DNA of 64,000 nt from an uncultured Oscillibacter sp. (GTDB taxonomy: Bacteria > Bacillota > Clostridia > Oscillospirales > Oscillospiraceae), in assembly GCA_947365245.1 (NCBI GenBank), contig CANAWG010000010.1, positions 42,664-106,663 of the forward strand, written 5' to 3'. The first letter of the stretch is position 1. Every line of letters starts with the position of its first letter. A program made the translations under genes and the position numbers. The notes beneath the pieces are model-generated. The model was given only the letters and a program-made list of their open reading frames with translations. It made no database searches and was not told the origin of the DNA. Below are positions 1-8,413 of this stretch, in pieces.

Positions 1-967
1 AGCGGACCAGCTCCGCCACCCGGCGGCGGGTCTCCGCCGTCACGCCGTCGTCGGTGACCACCGGGTCCATGTGGATGACCGCCTCGCAGCCCAGCTGCTC
101 CCGCAGCTCCTTTTCCACGTTGTCGATCTCGTCGTGGAGGGCCAGCACGTCCTGGCCGGCGGGCACCTCGGCGTGGAGGGAGATCATCACCCGCCCGGGG
201 CCGTAGTCGTGGACGATCAGATCGTGGATGCCGATGATCCCCGGGTGGGCCATTACCAGCTCCCGGATGCGGGAGACGAACTCGCGGGTGGGGGGCGTGC
301 CCAGCAGGGGGTCCGCCGTCTCCTTGGCGGCCTTGGCGCCGGACCAGAGGATGAACGCCGCCACCAGCAGTCCCGCCCAGCCGTCGATCATCTTCCCGGT
401 GAAGTGGCCGATGAGGGTGGCGGCCAGCACCGCGGAGGTGGCGATGCTGTCGCAGAGGGAGTCCGTGGCGGTGGCCCGCATGGCAGCGGAGTCCAGCCGC
501 TTTCCCAGCCGCCAGTTGTAAAAGGCCATGTACAGCTTTACTCCCACAGAGGCGCACAGGATGGCGATCACCAGGGGAGAGGCCGTCACCGGCGCGGGGT
601 GCAGGATCTTGGTGAGGGAGGACTGCAGCAGCTCCCAGCCCATCAGCAGGATCAGCACCGCCACCCCCAGGCCGGAGAGATATTCGATCCGCCCGTGGCC
701 AAAGGGATGGTGGGCGTCGGCTTTCTGCCCCGCCAGGTGGAAGCCCAGCAGGGTGATGGCGGAGGAGGCGGCGTCGGAGAGGTTGTTGAAGGCGTCGGCG
801 GTGATGGCCACGGAGCCGGCCAGGGTGCCCGCCAGCAGCTTTCCGGCAAACAGCAGTGCGTTTAAGAAGATGCCCACCGCGCCGCAGAGGACGCCGTAGG
901 CCTTGCGGAGGGCGGCACCGTCCCGCCCGTCGGGGCGGATCAGCAACCGGGAGAGCAGGGTAATCAT
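1..967 (-). CDS. Cation diffusion facilitator (CDF) family metal transporter, 3' end cut by window edge
   Basis: An inner-membrane antiporter that exports divalent metals such as Zn, Fe, Mn or Co. The frame opens at ATG 967 and runs without a stop to position 1, giving 322 codons. The N-terminal membrane half carries the CDF signature: ADAFNNLSD with the two metal-binding aspartates, then HHPFGHGRIEYLSGL. The C-terminal part should be the cytoplasmic metal-sensing domain. The start lies only 4 bases after the stop of the upstream zinc-ribbon gene, so the two are probably one operon. The metal cannot be told from the sequence. Confidence 0.93.
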   Translation of the reverse strand, partial: MITLLSRLLIRPDGRDGAALRKAYGVLCGAVGIFLNALLFAGKLLAGTLAGSVAITADAFNNLSDAASSAITLLGFHLAGQKADAHHPFGHGRIEYLSGLGVAVLILLMGWELLQSSLTKILHPAPVTASPLVIAILCASVGVKLYMAFYNWRLGKRLDSAAMRATATDSLCDSIATSAVLAATLIGHFTGKMIDGWAGLLVAAFILWSGAKAAKETADPLLGTPPTREFVSRIRELVMAHPGIIGIHDLIVHDYGPGRVMISLHAEVPAGQDVLALHDEIDNVEKELREQLGCEAVIHMDPVVTDDGVTAETRRRVAELVR

Positions 968-971
968 GGAA

Positions 972-1604
972 TCAGGTCCTTTCCAAAGTCGGTTCAGCGG
1001 GGTGTCCGGGGATGACCAGCTTTATATGGCAGCACAGGTCGTCCAGATCCCGGTCCGTGGCGGCGGGGACGCGCAGCTTGGCGCCGCAGCGGCGGCAGAC
1101 GAGGTCCACGGCGGAGCGCCGAATCTCCATGCCGTATTCTACGCTGCCGCAGCCGCAGGTGATGCCCTTTTCCCGGGCGGCAATCTCCTTGAGCTCGGAG
1201 AGGACCTCGTACATGATGACGTTGTCCACAAAGGCCTCGCCGCCCTCCGTCTCCTGCCGCTTCTCCTTTTCGGCCAGGATCTCCAGCTCCCGGAGGTTTC
1301 GCTCCACCGTGCCCTCCGGGCCGATAAAGCAGCAAAACTGCTTCGTTTTGGCGCAGCCCAGGGCCGTGGCCCCCCGCAATACCCGCCCCGGCGGGCACAC
1401 CGCCGTGTGGGTCTCCCCGCACAATCCGCAGGGGACGTAGAGCCGGTAGCACTCTCCGTCGAAGTCCGCCCGCAGGGCGGACTCCCCGCACCCGCACTCA
1501 ATCTCCGCGTTGGAGGCCTCCAGCGCGAAGACGGACCGGGCCGCCATCACGGTTTTGCCGCACTTGGGACAGAGATAGCCGAATGTACGCATCTCGTCGC
1601 TCAT
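972..1604 (-). CDS. CpXC-like multi-cysteine zinc-ribbon protein
   Basis: A 210-aa soluble protein of unknown function with several Cys pairs: CPKCG near residue 12, CGCG near 38, CGLC near 58, CGCG near 150 and CRRCG near 171. They suggest two or three zinc ribbons, with the N-terminal part like a CpXC domain. It is translated from ATG 1604 and directly precedes the CDF transporter, which suggests a link to metal handling (inference). An extended -10 promoter on the same strand lies at 1704-1709. I do not know a characterised homologue. Confidence 0.75.
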   Translation of the reverse strand: MSDEMRTFGYLCPKCGKTVMAARSVFALEASNAEIECGCGESALRADFDGECYRLYVPCGLCGETHTAVCPPGRVLRGATALGCAKTKQFCCFIGPEGTVERNLRELEILAEKEKRQETEGGEAFVDNVIMYEVLSELKEIAAREKGITCGCGSVEYGMEIRRSAVDLVCRRCGAKLRVPAATDRDLDDLCCHIKLVIPGHPAEPTLERT

Positions 1605-1703
1605 GGTGTCTCCCCTATCTTCAAAAGATTTATCATTTACCGGTCTGCCCGGGCTGAAAGCCCGGGCGCTTGAAAAGAATCGAGGATTTTTTCAAGTCGT
1701 TTG

Positions 1704-1712
1704 ATTATAGCA
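1704..1712 (-). promoter_or_regulatory. Extended -10 promoter for the zinc-ribbon/CDF operon
   Basis: On the minus strand TGCTATAAT reads TG-N-TATAAT, with only a weak -35 (TGTACT, 17 bp upstream). A GCCCGGGC...GCCCGGGC hairpin lies at 1648-1668 in the leader. It is divergent from the REC-GGDEF promoter. The rest of 1605-1922 holds only these two promoters and leaders. Confidence 0.5.
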
Positions 1713-1765
1713 CAGTGCTATGGGAAAGTACAGCCCCTTTCCTCCGCCGGGGAGAAAAGAAAGTG

Positions 1766-1794
1766 TTGTCAAACGGTGGGATCAGGTATATAAT
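1766..1794 (+). promoter_or_regulatory. Sigma-A promoter for the c-di-GMP gene pair
   Basis: TTGTCA at 1766-1771, a 17-bp spacer, then a perfect TATAAT at 1789-1794. It would give a leader of about 120 nt before ATG 1923. I looked for a c-di-GMP riboswitch in that leader and saw no convincing match. Confidence 0.75.
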
Positions 1795-1922
1795 TTTCCT
1801 TGGACCGGAAGAAAAAGACGTTTTTGCGTTTGGGACGTACGCTTCCGTTTTCACGCCCGGCGGAGGCCCCCTGGTGTTCCGCGAGGGGGGAGACCCAAGT
1901 AATGACAGCGAGGAGTGCAGCC

Positions 1923-2840
1923 ATGGAGAAGATACTGATTGTCGACGACAGCCTCTTGCAGGCCACGCAGCTCAAGTCCATTGTGGAGGACGAGTATGAC
2001 GTCACCATCGCCCAGACGGCGGAGGAGGGGCTGCGCCTTGCCGCCGCCGGGGATTTCTCGCTGATTCTGCTGGACGTGGTGATGCCGGGGATGAACGGCT
2101 TCACGCTGCTGAAAAAGCTGCAGGAGGAGCTGGTCACCCAGAGCGTCCCGGTGATTTTGATCACCAGCCTCTCCGACGTGGTCCACGAGCAGCACGGGCT
2201 GGTGCTGGGGGCGGTGGACTATATCGCAAAGCCCTTTAACGAGCTGATTGTAAAGGCCCGGGTCAACACCCACGTCAAGCTGTACCAGTACCGCAGGCAG
2301 GTGGAGGAGCAGTCCATGACCGACCAGCTCACCGGCGTCGCCAACCGCCGGCGGTACGACCAGCTCAGCAAGGAGAAGTGGAGCGAGGCGGCCCGGCTGA
2401 ACGTTCCCATCTCCATCTGCATGTTCGACATCGACCGCTTCAAGGTGTACAACGACACATTCGGCCACCCGGCGGGGGACAGGGTCATCGCCGCCGTGGC
2501 CAGGACGGCGGCCGCCTGCCTGCGGCGGGGCACGGATGTGTTCGCCCGCTACGGCGGAGAGGAATTTGTGGCCCTCCTCCTGGGAGACCCGGCGGAGAAG
2601 GCCTTTGCCCATATAAAGCAGATCCGAAAGGAGATCGAGGCGCTTCACATCCCCCACGACCCCTCCGTGTCCGAGTATGTCACGGTCAGCGTGGGCGGCG
2701 TCACCGCCAACCCCGCGGCGGGGGGCTCCTACGATTTCTTTTTGAAGATCGCCGACACCATGCTGTACGACGCCAAGCGGTTTGGCCGGAACGGCGTCGT
2801 CTGGGCGGACGAGAACATGACCCCGCTGCGGGAGCGCTGA
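1923..2840 (+). CDS. Response regulator with diguanylate cyclase domain (REC-GGDEF)
   Basis: Makes the second messenger c-di-GMP from two GTP under control of a phosphorelay. The receiver domain spans residues 1-120, with the acidic pair in VDDS, the phospho-acceptor Asp in LLLDVVMPG near residue 50 and the conserved Lys in AKPF near 104. The GGDEF domain follows (about 140-300), with an intact active site RYGGEEF and the substrate motif DIDRFKVYND. I chose ATG 1923, which has a GAGGAG-type site and begins exactly at the receiver fold, over an upstream in-frame start. The PilZ gene follows 35 bp later. No cognate histidine kinase lies in the window. Confidence 0.92.
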   Translation: MEKILIVDDSLLQATQLKSIVEDEYDVTIAQTAEEGLRLAAAGDFSLILLDVVMPGMNGFTLLKKLQEELVTQSVPVILITSLSDVVHEQHGLVLGAVDYIAKPFNELIVKARVNTHVKLYQYRRQVEEQSMTDQLTGVANRRRYDQLSKEKWSEAARLNVPISICMFDIDRFKVYNDTFGHPAGDRVIAAVARTAAACLRRGTDVFARYGGEEFVALLLGDPAEKAFAHIKQIRKEIEALHIPHDPSVSEYVTVSVGGVTANPAAGGSYDFFLKIADTMLYDAKRFGRNGVVWADENMTPLRER

Positions 2841-2875
2841 TCCCGCGCCGCGGAGCTGTTTGACGGGGGGAGACT

Positions 2876-3556
2876 GTGGGACTTTTCAAATTTCGTAAAA
2901 AGGCGGAGCCTCCGAGGCCCGCTCCCCAGCCGGAGGAGATGGAGATCTACTCCGGGATGCGGGTGGAGGTGACGGCCTGCGACGGCCGGATGCTCTTTGT
3001 GGCCAAGCTGATGGGCCTCCACGGAGACCAGGCGGAACTGCACCAGTATCTGGAGGCCGCGGCCTCCCCGCCGGAGGCGCCCTTTCCGGTCCGGATCCGC
3101 GGGTACAGCGACCGGGACAGGAAAGCGGTGTACATGGAGGGCGTCATCGCGCCGCTGCCGCAGAGCAAGTGGGCGGTCACGGAGCTGAAGCTCTGCCGCG
3201 TGGGAAATGACCGGGCCTTTTTCCGCCTCGCCACGGATTTGCCGGCCACCGCCGCGGCTTTCACCGGCCTGATGAAAGGGGAGCGTCCCTGCCGGCTGCT
3301 GAACATCAGCGTGGGCGGGGCCGGGGTGAGCTCCGCGCACCGATACTATGAGGGGGACAAGTTCCTGCTGAAGGTCCGGCTGCTGGAGGACCGGCCGGAG
3401 TCGGTGATGTTCAGTGAGGTGGTGCGGGTCATCGAGAAAGAGGACGGGACGTTTGAGTACGGCTGCCGCTTCCTGGAGCTGACGGAGGACGATGAGAGCC
3501 AGATCACGCGGAACATCTTCGCCGCCCAGCGGGAGCGGCGCGGCCGCGGCCTCTGA
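2876..3556 (+). CDS. PilZ domain c-di-GMP effector protein (YcgR-like layout)
   Basis: A 226-aa protein with an N-terminal YcgR-N-like beta domain (about 20-115) and a C-terminal PilZ domain. The PilZ signature is visible as ERPCRLLNISVGGAGVSS, which matches the RxxxR...NxSxxG c-di-GMP binding pattern. Translation starts at GTG 2876 behind a GGGGGGAG site. It directly follows the diguanylate cyclase, so producer and receptor of the same signal are probably co-transcribed. The output (motility, exopolysaccharide or other) cannot be read from the window. A weak hairpin (GCCTG...CAGGC) lies just after the stop. Confidence 0.85.
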   Translation: MGLFKFRKKAEPPRPAPQPEEMEIYSGMRVEVTACDGRMLFVAKLMGLHGDQAELHQYLEAAASPPEAPFPVRIRGYSDRDRKAVYMEGVIAPLPQSKWAVTELKLCRVGNDRAFFRLATDLPATAAAFTGLMKGERPCRLLNISVGGAGVSSAHRYYEGDKFLLKVRLLEDRPESVMFSEVVRVIEKEDGTFEYGCRFLELTEDDESQITRNIFAAQRERRGRGL

Positions 3557-3589
3557 GCCTGGGGGTTTTCAGGCCTCGAAAAATTTTTG

Positions 3590-3618
3590 TTGAAAATCCC
3601 GGGAAGATATAGTAGAAT
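3590..3618 (+). promoter_or_regulatory. Promoter of the SRP RNA gene
   Basis: TTGAAA at 3590-3595, 17 bp, TAGAAT at 3613-3618. Transcription would start near 3625, just before the first strand of the SRP RNA stem. Confidence 0.7.
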
Positions 3619-3632
3619 GGACAAGCTATGAA

Positions 3633-3776
3633 TAGATCCTCCGCGCGCAGCTGCGGAGCCGGTCTCGCGCAATGAAGCCCTGCGAACCATGTCAGGCGGG
3701 GAACCGAGCAGCATTAAGCGGGATGTTTCATGTGCCGCGAGGGCGCCGGTTCCGCAGCTGCGTACGGAGGATTTTT
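3633..3776 (+). ncRNA. ffs: Signal recognition particle RNA (small bacterial type)
   Basis: The RNA scaffold of SRP, which binds Ffh and targets membrane proteins. The conserved domain IV core is seen as GTCAGGCGGGGAACCGAGCA followed by GCATTAAG. Long outer strands pair: ATCCTCCG...GCAGCTGCGGA at 3636-3657 with TCCGCAGCTGCG...CGGAGGAT at 3751-3772. A T-run follows at 3772-3777. At about 140 nt it is shorter than the 270-nt Bacillus form. Its position directly before dnaX is the classic Firmicutes arrangement. Ends are approximate. Confidence 0.9.
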
Positions 3777-3801
3777 TCTATCTCTCGTGGGGAGGCGCTC
3801 T

Positions 3802-5607
3802 ATGTATCAGGCCCTGTATCGCAAATGGCGTCCCAAGACTTTCGCGGACGTTATCGGCCAGTCTCATATTACCGAGACGCTGCGCCGGCAGGTGGCGGAG
3901 GGGCGGACGTCCCACGCCTATCTCTTCACCGGCACCCGGGGCACCGGCAAGACCACCTGCGCCAAGATTCTGGCCCGGGCGGTCAACTGTGAGCACCCGG
4001 TGGACGGGGACCCCTGCAACCAGTGCGACGCCTGCCGGGGACTGGAGAGCGGCAGCTTTCTGGACGTGCTGGAGCTGGACGCCGCCTCCAACAACGGCGT
4101 GGACCAGGTGCGGGCGCTGCGGGACGAGGCCGTCTACTCCCCGGCCCATGTGAAAAAGCGGGTGTACATCATCGACGAGGTGCACATGCTCTCCACCCCG
4201 GCGTTCAACGCGCTGCTGAAGATCCTGGAGGAGCCGCCGGAGCACCTGATGTTCATCTTGGCCACCACGGAGCTGCACAAGGTGCCCGCCACCATCCTCT
4301 CCCGGTGCCAGCGGTTCTCTTTCAAGCGCATCACCCCGGAGGACGTGGCCCGGCGTCTGCGCTATGTGGCGGAGCAGGAGGGCATCGAACTGACGGCGGA
4401 CGGCGCGGAGATCCTGAGCCGTCTGGCGGACGGGGCGCTGCGGGACGGGCTGAGCCTTTTGGACCAGTGCGCCGCCGTCGGCGGTGTCATTGACAGCGCC
4501 GCGGTGCTGGAGGTGCTGGGCCTTGCGGGCAATCTCCGGACCGCCCAGCTGATGGAGCGCGTCCTGGCCCGGGACGCCAAGGCGTCGCTGCTGCTCTTAA
4601 ACCAGCTCTACGGCGACGGCAAGGACGTGGGCGCGGTGCTGGGGGAGCTCTCCACGCTGAATCGGGACCTGCTTTTGCGAAAGACCGCCCCGGAGGGCGG
4701 CAGCGTGTTGCTCTCCGGCGGATACGATACCGCCGCCCTGGACGGTTTGAGCCGGGACGTGCCGGCCAGGCGCCTGCTCTACATGGCCTCCACGCTGCAA
4801 AAGGCGTCGGCGGACCTCTACTACAGCTCCAACCGCCGCACCGACGCGGAGCTCTGTCTCCTGCGCCTTTGCGACGAGTCCCTCTCCGGCGACCTGACGG
4901 CCCTGGACGCCCGCGTCCGGCGCCTGGAGGAGGCCGCGGCCAGGGGAGAGGTGATCCGCTCCGGCATGGCCCGGGCTGCCGCTCAGGCAGCGTCCCCGGC
5001 GCCGCCCGCCGCACCGGAGCCGCCCCCTGTACGGGAGACCTCCCCGGCGGACCCGCCCCCCTGGGACGAGCCGCCCGCGCCGGACGAGCCGCCCGCGCCG
5101 GACGAGCCGCCCGCGCCGGACGAGCCGCCCGCGCCGGACGAGCCGCCTCTTCCCGAGGAGCTGCCCCTGCCGGAGGAGCCCAGGGCGCGGGTGTTGGACG
5201 TTCCCGGGGAGATAGAGCCGTCCCGGGCGGCGGAACCTCCGCGGGCCGCGCCGCCTGCGGCCGCTCCATCCGCCCCCGCCGCCCCGGCGGCGGACGGAAG
5301 CTGGTGGCGGGCCCTGGCGGAGAGCTGCAAGGGCCGTCTGTCGCCCATGTACCGGGCCTTTTTGGATATGTGCGGCGGCGTGCTGGAGGGGGACCAGGTC
5401 ACCGTCTATGCCCCGGACGAGATCACCCTGGGCCGGCTGGACAACGACCGGGTGCGGGGCGCTCTTTCCGAGGAGGCGGAGCGGGCCGCCGGCAAGGCGG
5501 TGCGCGTGGTGCTGCGGGTGGGGGAGCCCCCCAAGGCGTCCCCCCAGGAGAATTTGAAGAACCTGCTGAAATTCGGCAGTCAGTTCGATAACATCACCAT
5601 CAAGTAA
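3802..5607 (+). CDS. dnaX: DNA polymerase III subunits gamma/tau
   Basis: The clamp-loader ATPase of the replicase, 601 aa, starting at ATG 3802 (MYQALYRKWRPKTF) behind GGGGAGG. The Walker A is GTRGTGKTT near residue 45, four zinc-binding cysteines lie in CEHPVDGDPCNQCDAC, and the Walker B/DEVH region is IIDEVHMLSTPAFNALLKI. A proline/acid-rich linker at about 395-500 contains tandem PAPDEP repeats, and a tau-like C-terminal domain follows. An upstream in-frame start at 3730 was rejected because it lies inside the SRP RNA. ybaB follows after 12 bp, as in most Firmicutes. Confidence 0.96.
   Translation: MYQALYRKWRPKTFADVIGQSHITETLRRQVAEGRTSHAYLFTGTRGTGKTTCAKILARAVNCEHPVDGDPCNQCDACRGLESGSFLDVLELDAASNNGVDQVRALRDEAVYSPAHVKKRVYIIDEVHMLSTPAFNALLKILEEPPEHLMFILATTELHKVPATILSRCQRFSFKRITPEDVARRLRYVAEQEGIELTADGAEILSRLADGALRDGLSLLDQCAAVGGVIDSAAVLEVLGLAGNLRTAQLMERVLARDAKASLLLLNQLYGDGKDVGAVLGELSTLNRDLLLRKTAPEGGSVLLSGGYDTAALDGLSRDVPARRLLYMASTLQKASADLYYSSNRRTDAELCLLRLCDESLSGDLTALDARVRRLEEAAARGEVIRSGMARAAAQAASPAPPAAPEPPPVRETSPADPPPWDEPPAPDEPPAPDEPPAPDEPPAPDEPPLPEELPLPEEPRARVLDVPGEIEPSRAAEPPRAAPPAAAPSAPAAPAADGSWWRALAESCKGRLSPMYRAFLDMCGGVLEGDQVTVYAPDEITLGRLDNDRVRGALSEEAERAAGKAVRVVLRVGEPPKASPQENLKNLLKFGSQFDNITIK
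5065..5147 (+). repeat. 18-bp tandem repeat inside dnaX
   Basis: Four identical copies of GACGAGCCGCCCGCGCCG plus a partial fifth encode DEPPAP repeats in the linker between the ATPase core and the C-terminal domain. The in-frame unit length means copy number can change by slippage without breaking the gene. Confidence 0.9.
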
Positions 5608-5619
5608 AGGAGAACGACT

Positions 5620-5988
5620 ATGGGATACAGTGCGCGCCGCGGGTTTTCCAACGGCGGAATGAAGGTCACCGGCGCCCAGCGCCAGGCGGAGATGCAGCAG
5701 AAGATCGCCCAGATGCAGGAGGCCATGACCGCCGCCCAGGAGGCGGTGGAGGCCAGGACGTTCTCCGCCAGCGTGGGCGGCGGCGTGGTGGAGGCCAAGG
5801 TCAACGGCAAGAAAGAGGTCCTCTCCGTCTCCATCAAGCCCGAGGCGGTGGACCCGGAGGATGTGGAGATGCTCCAGGACCTGGTGGTCTCCGCCGTCAA
5901 CGAGGCCCTGCGCCAGGCCGACGAGGCCATGGAGAGCAGCATGAGCAGCGTCACCGGGGGACTGAACCTGGGCGGCTTTGGGCTTTGA
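5620..5988 (+). CDS. ybaB: YbaB/EbfC family nucleoid-associated protein
   Basis: A 122-aa DNA-binding dimer. It shows the YbaB core from AQRQAEMQQKIAQMQEAM through VGGGVVEAKVNGKKEV to the LQDLVVSAVNEAL helix, and a glycine-rich tail. The start follows AAAGGAGAACGACT. The N-terminus (MGYSARRGFSNGGM) is longer than usual. It sits 12 bp after dnaX and before the recR position of many genomes, but here an unrelated lipoprotein gene follows instead of recR. Confidence 0.93.
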   Translation: MGYSARRGFSNGGMKVTGAQRQAEMQQKIAQMQEAMTAAQEAVEARTFSASVGGGVVEAKVNGKKEVLSVSIKPEAVDPEDVEMLQDLVVSAVNEALRQADEAMESSMSSVTGGLNLGGFGL

Positions 5989-5998
5989 TACAATAAGC

Positions 5999-6032
5999 GG
6001 GGGAGCGCTGCCGTTGGCCGCGCTCCCCTTTG
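5999..6032 (+). terminator. Terminator after the dnaX-ybaB operon
   Basis: GGGGAGCGC pairs with GCGCTCCCC at 6020-6028, followed by only three T residues. A stable stem with a weak tail, so read-through into the next gene is possible. Confidence 0.5.
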
Positions 6033-6057
6033 CGCTGTTATGAAGAGGAGTGCTGAG

Positions 6058-7866
6058 ATGAAGAACAAAAACCGCTTTCTGGCGGCGGCGCTGGCCTGCG
6101 CCCTGTGTCTGACGGGCTGTGGCCTCCGGACCACGGAGCCGGAGCCCGATCCGGAGCCCGCCGGGGCCGGGACGGCCAGGACCGTGGCCTATGTGCCCCT
6201 GGACGACCGGCCCGACAACGTGGAGCGGGTGGTGTATCTGGCGGAGTCCCTGGGGTACGCCCTGGAGATGCCGGAGGCGGTGCTGTACCAGACTCGTCTG
6301 GACGGCCAGCCCAAGAATTTCGACGCCCTCCAGCGGGGGGAGCCCTGGTCGCTGTCCACCTGGGTGGCGGCCCAGGAGGCGGCGGGCTGCGACCGCTACA
6401 TCCTCTCCCTGGACCAGCTCCACTCCGGGGGTCTGGTGAGCTCCCGCGCCCTGACGGGAGATGACATCGAGCTGCCGGGCGGGGGAACCGCCTCCGCCTC
6501 TGGGCTGCTGGAGAACCTGCTGGCGCTCCTGGCAGAGGACCCGGACAATGTGGTGTGGCTGCTGGACAGCGTCATGCGGCTGGCCCCCACCGTGGGGTAC
6601 GAGGGGGGCACGCTGGAGGAATACAATGCGATCCGGGCTTTCGGGGCCCTGCCCCGGCGAACGCTGGAGGGAGAGGCGCTGAACCTGGAGGATCTGGACG
6701 AAAGCTATTGGTGGGGCCCCAATGGGGAGGACCTCCGCTCCCGAACGAAAGAAGAGGGCATCTATGAGACCGCCCTCCGGCACGTGCGGTCCCGGGGGCG
6801 GAAGATGATGCTCTCCTATGTAGTACAGGATACGCTGAGCGAAGCCGGCTATGAGAACTTTCACCTTTTGATCGGCATCGACGACTCCTCCCTGGAGGAC
6901 TGCATCCAGAAAAACGAGATCGCCTACCTGCGGCAGGGCCTGCGGACGGACCGGGCGGGCAATCCCCTGGACTGGCTGCTGGCCGGGGTGGACGACCTGG
7001 CCTTCAAGGCCGTGGCCCGGATGTACCTGGACGAGATCGGCTGGCAGGGGGGCACGGCGGCGGTGCGGTACTACGGCGGCACTGAACAGAGTCCCGCCTG
7101 CGAGTACGACTTCCAGCCCCTGACCACCGTGGTGGCGGAGCACCTGGAATTGTTCGGCCTGACGGAGAGCGCCAACCCCCGGGCGGCGGAATTACAGATC
7201 CTCGTCCTGACCCAGCCGGCGGAGGAGGCAAAGAGCGCCTATTGTGAGGCGCTGATGCGGGACCTGGAGGAGTGCCGGCGGGAGAATTGGCCCGTGGTCC
7301 TGATCGACGCGGGCAACGGGCGCTACGGCGCCGCTTTCCACCAGGCGCTGACAAAGGAGGCGGAGCTGGGGTGGCTTTTGAGCTACGCGGGCTTTCTGGA
7401 CATGGCCATCGTCACCGGCACGGCCCTGAGCCACGGCGTGGCCCGGTACGCTTACCTCCAAAGCGGCGCGGAGAGCGAGGCGGCGGAGCGGGCCTTTGCC
7501 CGGACCCTGGCGGACAGTGTAATCAAGGACTTCTGCTATAAAAACGTGGTGCGCAACGACCTGCTGGCCTACATCCGAAACGATCTGGGCGGCGACCCTA
7601 ACAACTTTTGGACCCCGGAGATCGACCGAGAGGCCGTCCAGGCCCGGCTGGAGAGCGGCATGGAGGCCGCCGTGAAGGACGTAATCCAAAATTTCCAGCG
7701 CAGCAACTTCTTCGCCCTGAAGCCGGACCGGGAGAGAGGCTGGGGCGGCGTGGCCCTGGAGAACTACCGCTTCCCCTGGGACCGGGCCTTTGAGATCGGC
7801 ATGGACATCCGCCTGGGGGCCTTTACGGAGCCCCATGAGGAGATCCTTGGAATCTACTATCGATAA
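6058..7866 (+). CDS. DUF4127 family lipoprotein
   Basis: A 602-aa predicted lipoprotein: MKNKNRF, a hydrophobic stretch, then the lipobox LTGC with the lipid-bearing Cys near residue 21. The mature part has the DUF4127 opening VAYVPLDDRPDN and LDQLHSGGLVSSR. The family has no established function. It is typically extracytoplasmic and about 500-600 aa, which this matches. I chose ATG 6058 because GAGGAG lies 7 bp upstream, whereas ATG 6040 has no such site. A strong inverted repeat follows the gene. Confidence 0.82.
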   Translation: MKNKNRFLAAALACALCLTGCGLRTTEPEPDPEPAGAGTARTVAYVPLDDRPDNVERVVYLAESLGYALEMPEAVLYQTRLDGQPKNFDALQRGEPWSLSTWVAAQEAAGCDRYILSLDQLHSGGLVSSRALTGDDIELPGGGTASASGLLENLLALLAEDPDNVVWLLDSVMRLAPTVGYEGGTLEEYNAIRAFGALPRRTLEGEALNLEDLDESYWWGPNGEDLRSRTKEEGIYETALRHVRSRGRKMMLSYVVQDTLSEAGYENFHLLIGIDDSSLEDCIQKNEIAYLRQGLRTDRAGNPLDWLLAGVDDLAFKAVARMYLDEIGWQGGTAAVRYYGGTEQSPACEYDFQPLTTVVAEHLELFGLTESANPRAAELQILVLTQPAEEAKSAYCEALMRDLEECRRENWPVVLIDAGNGRYGAAFHQALTKEAELGWLLSYAGFLDMAIVTGTALSHGVARYAYLQSGAESEAAERAFARTLADSVIKDFCYKNVVRNDLLAYIRNDLGGDPNNFWTPEIDREAVQARLESGMEAAVKDVIQNFQRSNFFALKPDRERGWGGVALENYRFPWDRAFEIGMDIRLGAFTEPHEEILGIYYR

Positions 7867-7906
7867 AAAAGCGCCCCGGACTGTAAAAAATGCTTTTTCG
7901 ACAAAT

Positions 7907-7955
7907 CAAGCGCCCCGTCTGGCGGACACGAGCGGTCCGCCAGACAGGGCGCTTG
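7907..7955. terminator. Bidirectional terminator between convergent genes
   Basis: A 21-bp stem with one mismatch (CAAGCGCCC..GTCTGGCGGAC against GTCCGCCAGAC.GGGCGCTTG) and a 7-nt loop. T/A-rich tracts lie on the left side. It separates the DUF4127 gene from the convergent sigma-factor operon. Confidence 0.75.
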
Positions 7956-7976
7956 ACTGTTGCATATAGTTGAGAC

Positions 7977-8348
7977 TTACGAATGGGACGGCTTTTCTGT
8001 CTCGCCGTCCTCCTGAAGCTGGTGCCACTGGGCGGCCATCCGGGAGACGTCCGCCGCAAGGGCGCTCGCCGATGGGGCCTCTCCCTCCGCCGGGGCGGCG
8101 TCCGCGCCCTGGGGCTGGTAATTTTCCTGAAAGCTCCGCCAGCCCGCCTCCACGTCAAAATGGGGGACGCCGGGGTCCGCCGCCTCCCGGCGGGCGACCA
8201 CCTCCGCCACGCAGGTGATGAACGTGTCGCTCTCCGGGGTGCTGGGCTCCTTGGACGCGAAGTCCTCCCGCAGGAGCTGCCGCAGCGTCCTGGTGCTGAA
8301 TCGATTCAAAAACGGGTAGCCGTTCCTCTCGCCGACAGGGCCGGGCAT
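7977..8348 (-). CDS. Hypothetical protein co-transcribed with an ECF sigma factor
   Basis: A 123-aa protein, not recognised. No membrane segment is visible, so it is not a classic membrane anti-sigma factor. The C-terminal half is Ala/Glu-rich (PAEGEAPSASALAADVSRM). It lies 65 bp after the sigma-factor gene, with its own good site (GAGGAGGTC) and ATG 8348. Position suggests a regulator or target of that sigma factor, which is inference only. Confidence 0.55.
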   Translation of the reverse strand: MPGPVGERNGYPFLNRFSTRTLRQLLREDFASKEPSTPESDTFITCVAEVVARREAADPGVPHFDVEAGWRSFQENYQPQGADAAPAEGEAPSASALAADVSRMAAQWHQLQEDGETEKPSHS

Positions 8349-8413
8349 AGAAAGACCTCCTCGCTGTGTGGGTGTGGGATTTGATCAGTGGTTCCTTAAA
8401 AATGGGCGGCGGT

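Noticed and set aside
1800..1922. A longer start for the REC-GGDEF protein, and a c-di-GMP riboswitch in its leader
   Set aside because: The extra 41 residues have no domain and the first codon lies almost at the promoter. The leader lacks the conserved GEMM core.
3730..3801. An upstream start for dnaX
   Set aside because: This segment lies within the SRP RNA and its terminator-like T-run. The family N-terminus begins at 3802.
5065..5147. CRISPR-like repeats
   Set aside because: They are 18-bp contiguous coding repeats in dnaX without spacers.
4597..7143. An 848-codon open frame on the minus strand across dnaX, ybaB and the DUF4127 gene
   Set aside because: It is a GC-rich shadow frame antisense to three clear genes. 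It has no domain, and its composition is typical of the complement of high-GC codons.
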